From: Phoronis australis
Taxonomy: Eukaryota > Phoronida > Phoronidae
Length of the DNA stretch: 64,000 nt
Assembly (NCBI GenBank): GCA_002633005.1
Contig: NMRA01000131.1
Location: 559,808-623,807, forward strand
Reading direction: 5' to 3'
A program made the translations under genes and the position numbers. Below, one piece after another: positions 50,201-62,263 of the stretch. The notes beneath the pieces are model-generated. The model saw only the letters and a list, made by a program, of their open reading frames with translations, was not told the DNA's origin and did not search any database. Positions within the stretch are counted from its first letter, which is position 1. Each line of letters begins with the position of its first letter.

Positions 50201-51420
50201 CGCCGTAACAACTTGGCGCAACTCGCACCGTGACAACTGTTCCCTGTGTAATATTAGCTTGTTAGGTATACGTTACGAACGACATTAAGATCAACCTAAG
50301 TGGAATATTGTCATTTTCATTTTGTGAGTTTTTTTAGAATTTATTGCTCAGTATGTGGGCTAAATAGATTATTACATGTTTTCAACAGTTATGCTCTGTA
50401 TCTTGTGAGATTTGATGAAATTCTCACTGTGGGAGTTATCACCCCTGGTGTAGTGATTCCTCCATATCCGCTTGGTGGGTCTAGATATGGGAAATAATGG
50501 TTTCACCACGTAATAGTCTGTGCACTCATTGGGTAGGGCTGTTCAAGTAAAAATAGGGCCTATTTTATTACATGTTACTACACTAACTGATTAGGGTTAG
50601 AACAGACATGGGCTGCTTTGAGAAGACACAAGAAGCTTGCTAGTAAAGCTAACGCAGTTGTGTGCTTTAGCTCCACTGCATGGTGATATCTCGTAGACTT
50701 GCTTCATCTTGCATTTTTGTTGAACGTACACCTGTACTCTTGCACTAGACTAACTGGACCGACTGGATACACGCTTGCATAGGCAGGACATGAGGTTACT
50801 GGCGCCACCTATGGAATTCAAGGTTCTTTTTATAGTTGAGGTATAATTGAACTGATGTTAATTTAAGAACATCCTTGTTATGTCAAGTTTCTTTTAATGA
50901 AAGGATTTTTGCTAAAGATTCATTCAGTATTCCTTCTGATTACATGATTCTGACTCCACAAGAGAATTGGCTCTAATGTAAGGACATGTCTGAATCCCAA
51001 CTTCATCATATAACATCTATGGCAAGCCATTACCCACAATGTAAACTAAGCTGAAAACATTCTAAAGCTTATTAAGATGAATGTTGATATTAAATGTATT
51101 GAAATCTTCTGTGAAAGAAGAGGGGATTGTTAATATGTTGGACTTTTTTACATTTCATATCAACTTGGTCTTACTTATTCTATTTATGTCTGTACTCATT
51201 GTATCCAGCTGCATGCCTCAAACTGAAGAAAGGTTAGGAGTATAGTAGTTATGAGTCTTTTGTTGTCTAGATTGGCTTTGTTGACCCACTAACGTGACCT
51301 ACTGAGGTTAGTCAACCAGTTTACACCATACTCATTTATATCAATAGGTATCCCCATAGTGGACAGGGGCATGAGTAAGGTATGGGAAGCATTTCTCTTT
51401 ATTGCTTTATTGCCATAAAC

Positions 51421-51444
51421 TGTGTGTGTGTGTCTGTCTGTCTG
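51421..51444. repeat. Microsatellite (TG)n(TCTG)n
   Basis: Compound TG and TCTG run. Confidence 0.85.
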
Positions 51445-52423
51445 TTGTCTCTGGTTGAGATCAAGACTTATTTAAGACTAGACCTTACTTTAAGGTGAGC
51501 CAGTAAGGTCATGTTATTACCTGTTGACCATGCAGGTGTTTTTCTACCTAGGATGATGTTATGATGGTGTATACAATGAACGTGGGAATGTGTGGTATTG
51601 ATGGCCCTGTGTTTTAGTTTATACAAGTTGTGAGTTTCCTGTGTTGTTCTTTGTAAGGGTTTACTTAAGGGTAAAATATGCTCATTCCTTAGACTCATTG
51701 ATATCAGTGCAACCTGTAGGTACTGCTGATTGAGAACATTTGAGGTGAGTTGATGGCTTCTTTTTTCCTTCACATCTTGTTCCATTTAGATCCCGTACTT
51801 GGGTTAACATTATTGCTTTATAGTTTTATATGAAGTATCTATGTGATAGGTGCATTTTTGGATGTGTTCATTAGTATAAACTAATAACCTGGTAACCTAG
51901 TGATCAATTTGCTCTGCATGACAAGTTAGAATTACTTCGTTTGACTGGAACAACACAGCTAAGTACAGCATTCTAGTACCCCTGAGCTAAACTTACTTTG
52001 TTAGCATTTAATCTTGGATCAGACATGTATACTTATATAGCTCAATATCGATGTTACAGATTTTAAATAAATATTTATTTGACTGACCTCCTTTTGGCAT
52101 TTTGATTTATAAACCCATTATATTAGGTCTGAGTAGGATGTTTCCAGGTGAGGCAAGGTGAAGTTATCACAATCTTAAGAAACTTGATAGTATGCTCTGT
52201 AATCGGTTTGTCTTTAGCTAAAATTATCCAGGTTCTTTGAGTGAAAATACATGATTAGGAAATAAAACTTATGGCTGTCTGGTCTCTACGTTCACGGCAA
52301 ATCAGCTGAGCTTGTCGTGTTACTTAAAACTTCCGTGAATACTTGTTTTTTCATCATTGCTCACACATGGTCTCATGTTATTCTCTTTATATATTGTGTC
52401 ACCATGTAAAACAAACTTTTACT

Positions 52424-52849
52424 TAGTCCCGTCCACAGTGTAAAATGATCTTTTACTTAAGTCATGTCTACACACAGCCTACCCTAGAATAACTTGTGCT
52501 AGTGCAACTTACCCCACTTTTAAGTGGAGCATCCACACACACATATCCCATAACTAGGGTAAGGTGGAAGTTGTTTCTGTATATTTGACAATGAACATCA
52601 AATGCGAGTACGCCGTGCTAAAGAAAACCCGTCTGTACGTAAACGCAGCTGATAATTATTTCCCCTTGCCCCATTTTTGGGGCCACACGGGAATTAGAAG
52701 TGGCACAAGTTACCCTAGAACAGTTACCCCACCTTGATAAGGTGGAGTATGTTGTCACAAGTGGGTAAGTTGTACTAGTTTAAATAGCATCCTCACAGTC
52801 TCCAAAGCTACCAACAACTCGTTCCAGGGGTAAGTCTGTGGACAGCACT
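52424..52849. mobile_element. MITE family B, copy 2
   Basis: The left end contains AGTCCCGTCCACAGTGTAAA, followed by a second start-like block (GTCATGTCTACACACAGCCT). The right end is TCTGTGGACAGCACT. It shares CTTACCCCACTTTTAAGTGG with copy 1 at 7486. The doubled left end suggests a nested insertion. Confidence 0.65.
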
Positions 52850-52890
52850 TTACTCACTCAGTCACTCACTCACTCCTGTGCTCACTTACT
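52850..52890. repeat. Microsatellite (CACT)n
   Basis: Imperfect CACT/TCACT run directly next to the MITE B right end. Confidence 0.8.
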
Positions 52891-55800
52891 TACTGTTAGT
52901 CAGTATTTATTATGAAAACAGCTCACACTCTTTGTTTTCATATTTAGCCAGGTTCATAGTCATGTATTTTGTGGGGGATGCTTCTCTGTTGCAAAATGTG
53001 AATGTTATAAATTATGGAAACCATTCCCTCTTGAAACACCTCTATTTTGTTGTTAGATTTGCATATTTATGTAGTTCTTATACTAAGTGTAGCAATCAGT
53101 CGTGTCCCACTGTCAGATCTGTATTACCGTACTAACATTTTGAGCTGTTATTTAAAAATTTCCATACAGGTTTGCTCGTGAAAAATGGCTGTTTTGAAAA
53201 CACCTGAGACCTTTCAAAACAAACCAAGTATAAAATTCCTTCAGTAACTGTGTAGGTTTTCACTGTTCTCTTGCTATGGTCACGATGACCTTTTCTTATT
53301 TCCTTTACATGTCATCAACCTCCTTCACTGCCCATGTATACGCTGCTTGTTATCCGCCTTGTTGTCAATAGAACTAGCAGGTGGTGCCCAGGCAAGACGT
53401 CATCTGTGACTGAACAGGTGATAAATGTCTGGCTGCCTTTGTCACTACATACTAAAATTATGTTACTAAGGGATCTAGAATATCTAGTTGGTGATGAGTG
53501 CGATAAAATGTCACCAATTTCGGGAACAATAACTGCCAAAAAGTGCGCTTTTTTCATTTTTCAAGGGCCGGCTTCTAACAATGTTGTAAATAACCAAAAA
53601 AAATTTTCTGTTTGTATCTGTGGTACAGAATTTTGAGAAAACAATATATCATCCTGATACTACATATCATTTATGAAAAAATGATTATTCTGAAATTACT
53701 TAGGTATTTATACTTCATTTGTGACAGTTATTCATTTGTACACTCCAGCTATCTTGTTTCATTACTGGAACATTTACCGTTGGTGTCTGATCGACCAATT
53801 GAACTTTTTTGAGTCATTAAACTTGCTATTTAAATTTTAGTAACTATGCGAGTACTGCTATGCATTAGTTGTCATCAGCATGTCTCAACTGTATGTTTAC
53901 TCCATCTTACCTGTTTGTTTAAGCATAACTCTGTTGTACTGCTCCGGTGATAATGGCTGATGTTATGAATAAACTTTCTCGCTTTGCCATATATATTGAC
54001 ATTGTTAGTGGACTACGCACACAAAAATCAATTTCCCAGCCAGGGGATTATCGCTAGTACTGCATGTGAACGGCCAGTGGTGTGAGCATGTTTGGATGTT
54101 GGGTCAGTGTACCTGGGCACTGGTCCAAAATGTAGCATGCTCCCACCATGGGTTGTACTTCATCGCGTTCTCTGCGCCGTAAGAGGAGAGTTGGGGCGAT
54201 TAATCCTTCATTGGACAGAAAGGTATGTTGGATAATGTAGTGGTCAAATGAAGGTGTGTTGTGGTCACTTGCTTTATTGGACAATAGGTTGGTCCAGTTG
54301 GGATCGATAGGACAGCCGATACTGATTAACTAAACTTGCTTTTCAATTGAAAACTTTGTAGTTTATGTGTTTTATTTTACTCTCAGCTTTCCAAATCATT
54401 GTTACCATACATAATATTTATGCCAATCTCTGCTTCCATAGCATTGACTGTTAACACAAGGATTACGAAAGAAATGAACTCAAACAGAGCTCACAGCAAA
54501 ATAACAGTCAAGTCGTTCATAGATTTTGTATTTCTGTTATATTTAGTAAGGCAACCGACTTCTCTTGCGCCGGGACATTTGTATGTTTGCTTTTTGAGAC
54601 ACTGTTTCATAGCACCATAAACATTTCTAAAAACTGAAATGAACATGAGTCTGTTTCACTGTTATGTCCTATGTTGACTCAACTTCAACAACATTGTGCT
54701 GTAATGTGTGTAATGATGTAATGTTGTTGTAATGTTGGTATGAAGTGTTTGTATCTCCTGACACTGATGAAGCAGTGTTTTCAAATTTTTCTGGTTTAGT
54801 TGTGTTTGCCTGTGACGTACTTTCACATTTTAAATTTAAAATTTGACATGTATATTCAGCCAAGGAATCACTTCATTACTGGCAAGTAAAATTCTTGCGT
54901 GCTAGGTTATATTTGCTCAACTGTAGCAATGGTGGATATTTTAGATCAATATTATTAAGTTCGGTTGGGTGTGTCTCAAAAGTGTCCAGTGTGCCTGTAA
55001 GAAATCGGGTTATTGTAATTGACTGGTTCTGTACTTTGTTCAAATACTGTCAGGCATTTAACAACTTAAATAATTGATGTACTTGGCTTATATAGAATGT
55101 ACTCTCTATTTATCACCTGTTATTCATTTTTGTATAATTCGTTATTTCATATGACCTGTTATATTGGTCTTGTTAGTAGCAGCATTATAAGTAACGTTAA
55201 CATTTTGTACTTTATTCTGTTTTTACTGGTGATAATCAATTCGTTAAGTAGAAGCAAACACTGCCCGGGCCTACAGAGACATTGATTCTGAGTGCCATTT
55301 CTTTGAATTCACCCATTGCTAGCTATTGAATTCTTTCTGTTTTATGCAGCAGCTGTTTGCATTGAGATCAATCGAGGACGCATGTCACTTTTTTCTATCT
55401 GGAGACTGCAGCGCATTGATATATTTTGACATTTACGAACATTTAGGTTTTAATCTGTAGGATTTGTTTTTTCAAGACGTATTGTGTTGGCGTATTTAAA
55501 TCAGCGCTCTGGATTAGTCGCTGGCCATTTTGGAAATGAGAATGGTTTTCAGAACAAGTAAGCTTCAAGAATGTGTGGGGTGTGGCGCTGCCCCCTGGTG
55601 GTTTGATCTTTTCATTGTTAAAAGCATATCACACCCGATGGAGAGTGGCAGCTCAATATTTTCTTTCATCTCCTTACGTCATTCCTTCATGTACTTCAAT
55701 GGACAAATTCTTTGAGAAGCACTGTCGATGTAATGTAATTGACTACATGTTTGTGCCTTTGACTATGGCCTTGTGTGCACTATGGTAGTGGATGCAAGGT

Positions 55801-56057
55801 TATCTGGATGAAGTAGCAGTCCTCAGCCACTTGATAATTGATGAAATGTGCGTCCTAAACTGATACAAGTAGCAGCCCAGGCATATGTTGGGGACTTTTG
55901 TACGTCCAAAAGTTGTATGAGAAATTGTTAAATTATATGTAGATACTTTTCAGTCGTCTCTGTAAGAACATTTGAGAAAGGCGATAATTGTGTTCTTTTT
56001 TCTGTTAGGACTCACTTTAAGCCAATTGGAGTTCTAAAGACATGCAACGTCAATTAA

Positions 56058-56303
56058 CAGGGCTTGGAATTTTCCTCTTTTAAGATAATTTCCTCTTTTT
56101 GGTTTGTTTTCCTCTTATTTGATTTCCAGTTTCCTCTTTTTTCATCTTTTTTATCATTATTTTGACTTTATTCATGCGAAAACATTTATTTTAGTTAAAT
56201 CTTACAACACAAAAAAAATTTCTATCTCAAAAGCCTATTTATTTGTGAAACTAAACATCACCTGAAAGTTTTCCTTTTTTGTCATTGGTCATTCCAAGCC
56301 CTG
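56058..56303. mobile_element. hAT-like MITE (ends CAGGGCTTGGAAT)
   Basis: CAGGGCTTGGAATTTTCC at the left, and ATTCCAAGCCCTG at the right as its inverse. The CAGGG ends are typical of hAT elements. The left half contains repeated TTTCCTCTTTT units. No exact 8-bp target duplication is visible, so the assignment stays tentative. It ends 169 bp before the exon at 56473. Confidence 0.7.
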
Positions 56304-56472
56304 AAGTAATGAATCATTTTAGCTAAAATGAAAAACAGAAATCTCACCATATGTGGACCAGCATATGTGTATATTGTTCCACTTCATAATCCTCTGTAGC
56401 CATTGTTGTTTGTTGTTAGGTCAGTTTTTGCTGTTCCTGCTATTCTTCAACACATGTTCATCTGTTTTTTAG

Positions 56473-57328
56473 GGACTGTACAACGTGAATTCGGCCCGTT
56501 CCAGTTGGAGTGATTTAAGCTACAAGACGGCCGCATCCCGTGAGCATGCTCAGGAGCACACTCACGACGTCGAAGACAGCGAACGTAGCGACATCAACGA
56601 CACGTACGAAGACGACACAGGATCGGACGATCTGGCCAACTCGTCTGATGTGATTCCATTTTCTGAACATGAATATCAGAAGATCAACTCTAGCCTAAAC
56701 GGCTCTGACTTTGGCTCAACAGAATTTGGGTCTCTCACAGATCAGGAGAGACTTGACAATCAGTTGGACAGTCTCAAGTTCCCTTTACTCATGTCGTCTA
56801 CTCCTAAAGTAGATAGGTCAAAGTTGAAGCTCGACACTAGCAGTGATCTACAGCCACCATCAGAACGGGTGACATTAAAAGTCAAGGTGGAACACACCAG
56901 AGAAGAAACCAGTCAAAAGGAATCTCATTTTGAACAACGCGGGTCGGTAGAGTGTCGTGATGTTGGATATTCAAGCGGTAGTCCATCTAATGAAGAGGTG
57001 GATAATGTGATTTCAACTTCATGTAATAACTGTAATAATACTTCTCTTGAAGTTAATGTTAACGATTCAGTGCTCACAAACGTAACATCATTATCTGAGT
57101 CAAACTTTACGTGGGATAAGTCGAGACGTGATGAAGGCAGTAGTACAAGTATGTCAACTGTCGAGAATTCCTCACCCTGCGCAAGATCGCCAGAATTGAG
57201 TGGTCTGAAAGACAATGGAGGTCCTGACAATCTGGATAGAGAGGTGTCGGATTATAAGTCAATAATATCGTCACCAACCAAAAATTTCTACAAAATGACA
57301 TCACTGGATTCAGAGCTCATCAGCCCAG
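56473..57328 (+). CDS. AKAP6/nesprin-like scaffold, coding exon 7
   Basis: 285 codons plus one base, between CTGTTTTTTAG|GGA and CCAG|GTAAAT. The peptide starts GLYNVNSARSSWSDLSYKTA and is disordered, acidic and Ser/Thr-rich (for example DSERSDINDTYEDDTGSDD). It holds a GYSSGSPSNEEVDN motif, whose position after the third spectrin repeat recalls the acidic DPGYDEE-containing part of AKAP6. Residues about 622-906. No folded domain is visible, and many SP/TP sites suggest phosphorylation. The frame continues 10 codons past the donor before a stop. Confidence 0.8.
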
Positions 57329-57986
57329 GTAAATATGTTGCAATAACAAAATGTTTATTTGACCTATACTGACAGTAAATAGTCTTCAATTGTGGCAAAA
57401 ATGATGGCTAAAATCGTCTTTTGCAATTTTTTTCTAAGCCTTAATCTATTATTGCTGTCAATGTTCATTTTTTTCCAAAACTTGACTACCAGTATCTATC
57501 AACACTATATGATATAGTTAAAATTCCTTAGTAATTATTTTTTTACGAATTTTGACAAAATGAAATTACTCTTTTTGCCGTACTGTGTCCTAAAATTAAA
57601 AATTGCCATGTGTCTGTGTGTGCGCGTCTGTGAGTGTGTTGTAATTCTAAGGGATTTGATTTTTGTAATCCAATTTATTTTCTCATTACTGAATAACCTT
57701 TTTGAGAGCATGCATTCTACTCCTACATGACTGCACTAATTAACCCTTAGGTCTGTGGCTGATCACCTCAAACATTGACTGATAGTGTGGCACACTTCTA
57801 GTGAGCTCTACTGTTTCTTTTCATTTGTTTTGATTGGTCAATATTTCATTTGTTGTGATTTATTCAATTCTCTAGTCTAGCCTCAAGGGAAGTTTGTTTA
57901 TTTTGGGCTAAGTTCTGTTTCAACTTGGGTATGTGTGCTGCTATCTTGATTGTCGTTATTTTTTGTTTTCTTTTCTTGTATTGCAG
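57329..57986 (+). other. Intron 7
   Basis: 658 bases between CCAG|GTAAAT and TTGTATTGCAG|TA, with no other feature seen. Confidence 0.6.
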
Positions 57987-60233
57987 TAGACAGAAGTGAA
58001 GAGTTGAAAGTGAAGGATGAATTAGACGCTATCATTAGAAGTCATCATCGTGTTGAAGCAACTCTAGATACTGCGGAGATACATTGTCTGAGGACAACAC
58101 ACCTTCAGAGGTTTGATAACGACCTGCCTGAAGAGGTCAGTGGTGAAAATGGGGCTCCTTCAGCAACACAAGAGTCTGTGGAGTTAGTAGCCCAACTGGA
58201 TCCTTTGGCAGTTCCTAGTGATTCTCCCTTTTTGCGACCTGGTGATCAAATTGTGATCAACAGGACAGAAGCCACCTCAAGTCCCAAAAGAAATGATACG
58301 TTATTGGAGCAGGAGAATATTTCCGTCACAACTGTTAGTATTTGTGACTCCCCTACAAAGGAAGTGAACAATGTTGATCCGATTCTGTTGGAAGATCGCA
58401 AAGCTCATCATGTGGCCACTGGATATGGCGTCATTCAGCCAGTGGTGACCTCTGTCATGGTTGGTCCCGGTAGAGTCGGTGACGACTCTGTGTGTCCGCT
58501 GCCTGATGAGCCTGCTGATGAGATGCTTTCAACAAAAGTTGATAAGACGGTAATCCCGCCTTGTTCTTCGTGTTACGAAACACCAGCTCTTAGTATGGAA
58601 GACTTGACATCGTTAGCAACAGTTACTGATCTCAACAAAGGTTATGAGCCTGTTACTGAGACTGTTATCTCAACACCTGGGGGTGATGCCATCTATGTAG
58701 AGTTGTCATCACGATCTACCAGTGTAGAGCGTGACCTTGACATTGCAGAGGAAGAAGAATTCCAAACCTCCAGAATTCACATTATAGACTCAAGAAGCAG
58801 TTCAGAGCATAGTGTGAATGCTTATGTGACAGAGGTCAAGAGGTCAAAGGTTACTATCACTCATTCATCAAGGCCTATGTCAGAGGCTCCCTCTGAACTA
58901 ATCACCTCTGAACTCTCAGTCAGCGTTCCTACTACGGCTGATTTGGAAGTCGACCGTCCTTCCAAGAATGATACTTCTAACATGAAATGTGTCACAAAAA
59001 CAGACTTTCATGTTCCTGCCAGGAGGTTGAGCACAGATGAAGAAGAAAACATTCACAATGTTTCAAGGTCTCCACAGTCAACTATCATTAAAGTGCAGCC
59101 AAAGCATTCTGCCAAGCATCAAGTTCCTGTTGTAAAGGAAAAGCCTGTATTCAAATCAACATTTTCGTACGACCCAGTCAGTGATTGGCTTGAAAGCCAT
59201 AAATTGCCATCTAGTCCAGTCAAAAATCAGGTTCTTCAAGTCAATGGTAATGATGTGTCCAGTAAACCCAATGATGAAGACTTGACGGTTGATCCAAATA
59301 CCTGCAGTGAACCTGCGCATGATGCTAGTTCCTTGAATGCCTCTCAGTCTAGACTTGATTACATTGCTCATAACTTGGACTATCGCTTGGACCAGTGTGA
59401 GTTTCCAGTCACTGCTAGTCAGATGTTACTGCCACCTACTTCTGTTCCAGCTGTGTCAACTACTCACGATGTTGTAGATGGTGCTGTCATGCTACAACCC
59501 CCTGTTGAAGACCGCGCTCCTGAGCAGAGACATGTCAAGAGTCCAGACAGTATTCAGAGGTTGATCAGAGAGGCTGAGTTGCTGGTACGTGATGAAGATG
59601 TGATGAGAAACTATCCATCGTCACCGTCCTCTGAAAATACTCAGGAAGAGCTCAGTCCAGTCGACGAAAGATTACTTGGACAGGATTTGGTCTGTGAGCA
59701 AAAGCAGCAGGACAGTATTCCTACTCTGGGGGTGAATGATGACAGCATGCCTGTAAGGTCAGACACATATGCTCGTTCCATGACGAAATCATCCATCAAT
59801 AGCGACATTTCACTGCACAGTGACACAGGGGTAGACGAGGAGTCATGTGATGCCAGTTCAGAATACACCAGTGAGTCAGAAGGAGAGGCAGACCAGTACT
59901 GCAGCGTGCTTACACTAAATCGCCAGTCATCAGGAGAAAAACCTTTCCTCAGTCAGAATGGGGAAGAGAACATAGCAGCCCCTGAAACTGTAACAATGCG
60001 ACCAAACAAACCATTCTGGGATTCAAGTCGAGAAACAACTCCAGAAGTTTCAAGTAGAGCACACAATAAACCCAGATCAAAGCAGACGTCTGCTTCTGGT
60101 AACACGGATCCAAGGGAGAAAACTCCCAGTGATGAAGATACAGTGTTGTCTTCTTGCGATGAGAACCCAGTTCCTGAACTTGATGTGAATGAAGTTGACA
60201 AGTGGCTGGAGTCTGTTGATAAGGGTGAATTAG
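57987..60233 (+). CDS. AKAP6/nesprin-like scaffold, large coding exon 8
   Basis: 2247 bases, entered in phase 1 (G+TA gives Val) and left in phase 1 at GAATTAG|GTAAGA. Residues about 907-1655. Almost entirely disordered, acidic and Ser/Thr-rich, like the long central part of AKAP6. Recognisable elements are an N-terminal helix (SEELKVKDELDAIIRSHHR), a WLES motif that appears twice (SDWLESHKLP near 59176 and DKWLESVDKG near 60199), and an amphipathic helix at residues 1429-1446 (59552-59605), discussed as a possible RII-binding site. A 749-codon uninterrupted frame with flanking splice sites leaves no doubt that it is coding. Confidence 0.95.
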
Positions 60234-60590
60234 GTAAGAGTGTAGGTAGTTAGAGTATCCTGTTAAAATGGTAGCTAAAAATTATTTCGATTTCATTCAC
60301 TTGTGGAAACTTTTATTAATTTCTTGTCAAGACTCTTTTACGATTTTTTGTATTTGTACTCAAATCATGAAATGTTTTAACATAGTTTAAGAAATTATGT
60401 AGCCATGATGTAATTTAGCTGCAGGTATACATTAATCAAGCTAGAGGATAATGGAAACTGAGTGGCTTTGTTTGCCATCATCTAGTTAGATTCTCGTTTT
60501 GATTTTTTGTTTGTCAATTCATTTGTCTTTGTGTAAATACTTGAATTTGACATGTACAGTTTTCAAGCATATGTGTTTTTCCTCTCCTAG
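60234..60590 (+). other. Intron 8
   Basis: 357 bases, GTAAGA to CCTCTCCTAG, no other feature. Confidence 0.7.
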
Positions 60591-60682
60591 TTACTGAAGC
60601 CGGAAATGTCAGTGATGATACCGATGAACTTCTTACCAGCACACTCGAGTCGTTCTCCGAGACTGCTTGGGATGGTTATCAG
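60591..60682 (+). CDS. AKAP6/nesprin-like scaffold, coding exon 9
   Basis: 92 bases. With the carried G it reads VTEAGNVSDDTDELLTSTLE, then SFSETAWDGYQ. It starts after TTTTTCCTCTCCTAG and ends TATCAG|GCAAGT, which is the standard GC-type donor (all other U1-pairing positions match). No in-frame GT donor of similar quality exists before the stop at about 60711. The join gives DGYQ-APPYASVDDDEE and restores phase 0. Confidence 0.8.
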
Positions 60683-61112
60683 GCAAGTTGCAAAAGTATA
60701 TTTAAGTTGTAGAGTAATGGCTGCAAATGTGTGACTAGGTGACACGTATACAAGTTATAAAGGATTGGATCATTAATGTCAGTTGACACATTTAATTGCA
60801 AGTGCAATGTAAATAATTATAATAATAGGTAACTAGTAAGCAGCTATTCTATTATAATTTAAGTTTTAGAGTTGACTGCTTTATGTATATTTTGACATCA
60901 AAGTACTTAATGTTTGTGTGTTGTTGTCTATTCAGTTGTAATGGTCTCATAACTTAATTTATATGTATGCTGGAAATGAATTTTCTAGTTTTTTTTTAAG
61001 TGATGTGCCCTTTTGTTCTGCAACAAAATTTAGAAATTTCCCGCAGCCTCTATGCTTAGAATTAATTAAGGCTTCGGGTAACTCAGGCCTCATTATGTTT
61101 TCGGGGTTTTAG
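60683..61112 (+). other. Intron 9 (GC-AG)
   Basis: Begins GCAAGT and ends CGGGGTTTTAG. No other feature in its 430 bases. Confidence 0.7.
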
Positions 61113-61250
61113 GCTCCACCTTATGCCAGCGTTGATGACGATGAAGAAAAGTTAGAAGATGGAAACCTTCAGTGGGATGATGAGTACCAGTTTAAAGATA
61201 GTGGTGTTTACTCTGGAGGGTTTGCACAACAACCAATCAGTAATGCCGAG
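61113..61250 (+). CDS. AKAP6/nesprin-like scaffold, coding exon 10
   Basis: 46 codons, phase 0 to 0, between GGGGTTTTAG|GCT and GCCGAG|GTGGGT. Acidic, with aromatic residues: APPYASVDDDEEKLEDGNLQ, then WDDEYQFKDSGVYSGG. The DSGVYS part resembles a phospho-regulated motif. No fold is assigned. Confidence 0.8.
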
Positions 61251-62026
61251 GTGGGTTGTGGGTATGACACTGAATTATGGGTAACAGCCATGTGCTTGTT
61301 AAACCTCACCAGTGTTTATGCTGTTAGAATTAGGTATCAGAACTCTTGGCTTTGACAACTGGTGTGTTTTGTGAAAAATCTTATTGTCTGTAGTTCGAGT
61401 ACATGCAATTTGAAATTTATTGTGTGTTGTGGAAGGATGATGTGACTGTGTGCACTATTTAAGAAGGCTGATTCAAATGCATTATACGTATTAAAATTCA
61501 AATTGCGCCTTCTGTAGAAACATCTCAAATGGGGCCGTTCCGGATTACACGAGACTCGAATCTCGTTGTATTTATCCACAATGTCGTAAACATCCGTCAG
61601 GAACATTTGCTATCTCGTTTTCGAGTTTCACATGTCATTTGTTGTTGTCTGATTTTTATCAAGTTTTTCTCGGTTGCTTTACTCTATCCGTCCTTCCATT
61701 GCCAACGAAGTATTACTGCTATGTTGTGGGCTACAACTCCGACATGAGAAAGTTTGAGAAACTTGACAAATATTTGTGGGTGTGTGATCTCACCGTCCCG
61801 ATATCAATGATAAACACGAAAATGTGCCTGATTTCCAAAACTAGGTCACTCACTTTCTTATCTCCTGGACAAAAGAGAGTTCTATCGCCATGTAATCTAG
61901 AACGGTCCTATTTGAACCAACTAAGCTTTTTTGACTTCATTAACAAGAACCACAATCATGTGATATTTTAACTGTTAACAAAAAACATTGTTGTGATGTC
62001 ACAATTCAACAATGTGGTGTGGCATA

Positions 62027-62034
62027 TGACGTCG
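62027..62034 (+). promoter_or_regulatory. CRE-like motif
   Basis: TGACGTCG, one base from the palindromic cAMP-response element TGACGTCA, 16 bases before the ATG of the candidate alternative first exon. A chance match is possible. Confidence 0.25.
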
Positions 62035-62050
62035 TAAAGCAAGCCTGACA

Positions 62051-62263
62051 ATGGACTTAACCATGGAGTCAGAAGAGTCGGATTGTGATGATGTAAAATG
62101 CCCAGGCTGCAAGTGGGAACTGTACTATCGCACCATGGCCAGTCATGGTAGTGGAGATCACCTTCGCTTGATTGGTGAAAACAGTAGTCATGTGATCTTT
62201 GATACTGAAAAAACTGTAGATTGCCCAGCATGCAACTGGGAGTTGCTAATGCATGCAGTTGAG
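62051..62263 (+). CDS. Candidate alternative first exon with paired CPxCxWEL motifs
   Basis: ATG in a strong context (ACAATGG) opens 71 codons to GTTGAG|GTGATT, phase 0, which fits the phase-0 acceptor at 63133. The peptide has two copies of a short motif, CPGCKWEL and CPACNWEL, about 43 residues apart, so four cysteines could bind a metal ion or form disulphides. No good acceptor in phase 0 precedes it, so it is better explained as an alternative start producing a short C-terminal isoform than as an internal exon. Protein-like composition and motif repetition argue against chance. No family is recognised. Confidence 0.5.

Larger units (their letters stand above)
47224..56472 (+). other. Intron 6 (about 9.2 kb)
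   Basis: Contains MITE family B copy 2, a hAT-like MITE just before its acceptor, microsatellites, and a stretch at about 49.78-50.26 kb with repeated AACTG/CGCAAC motifs that may be another element. Open frames of 60-105 codons here have no splice or composition support. Confidence 0.55.
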
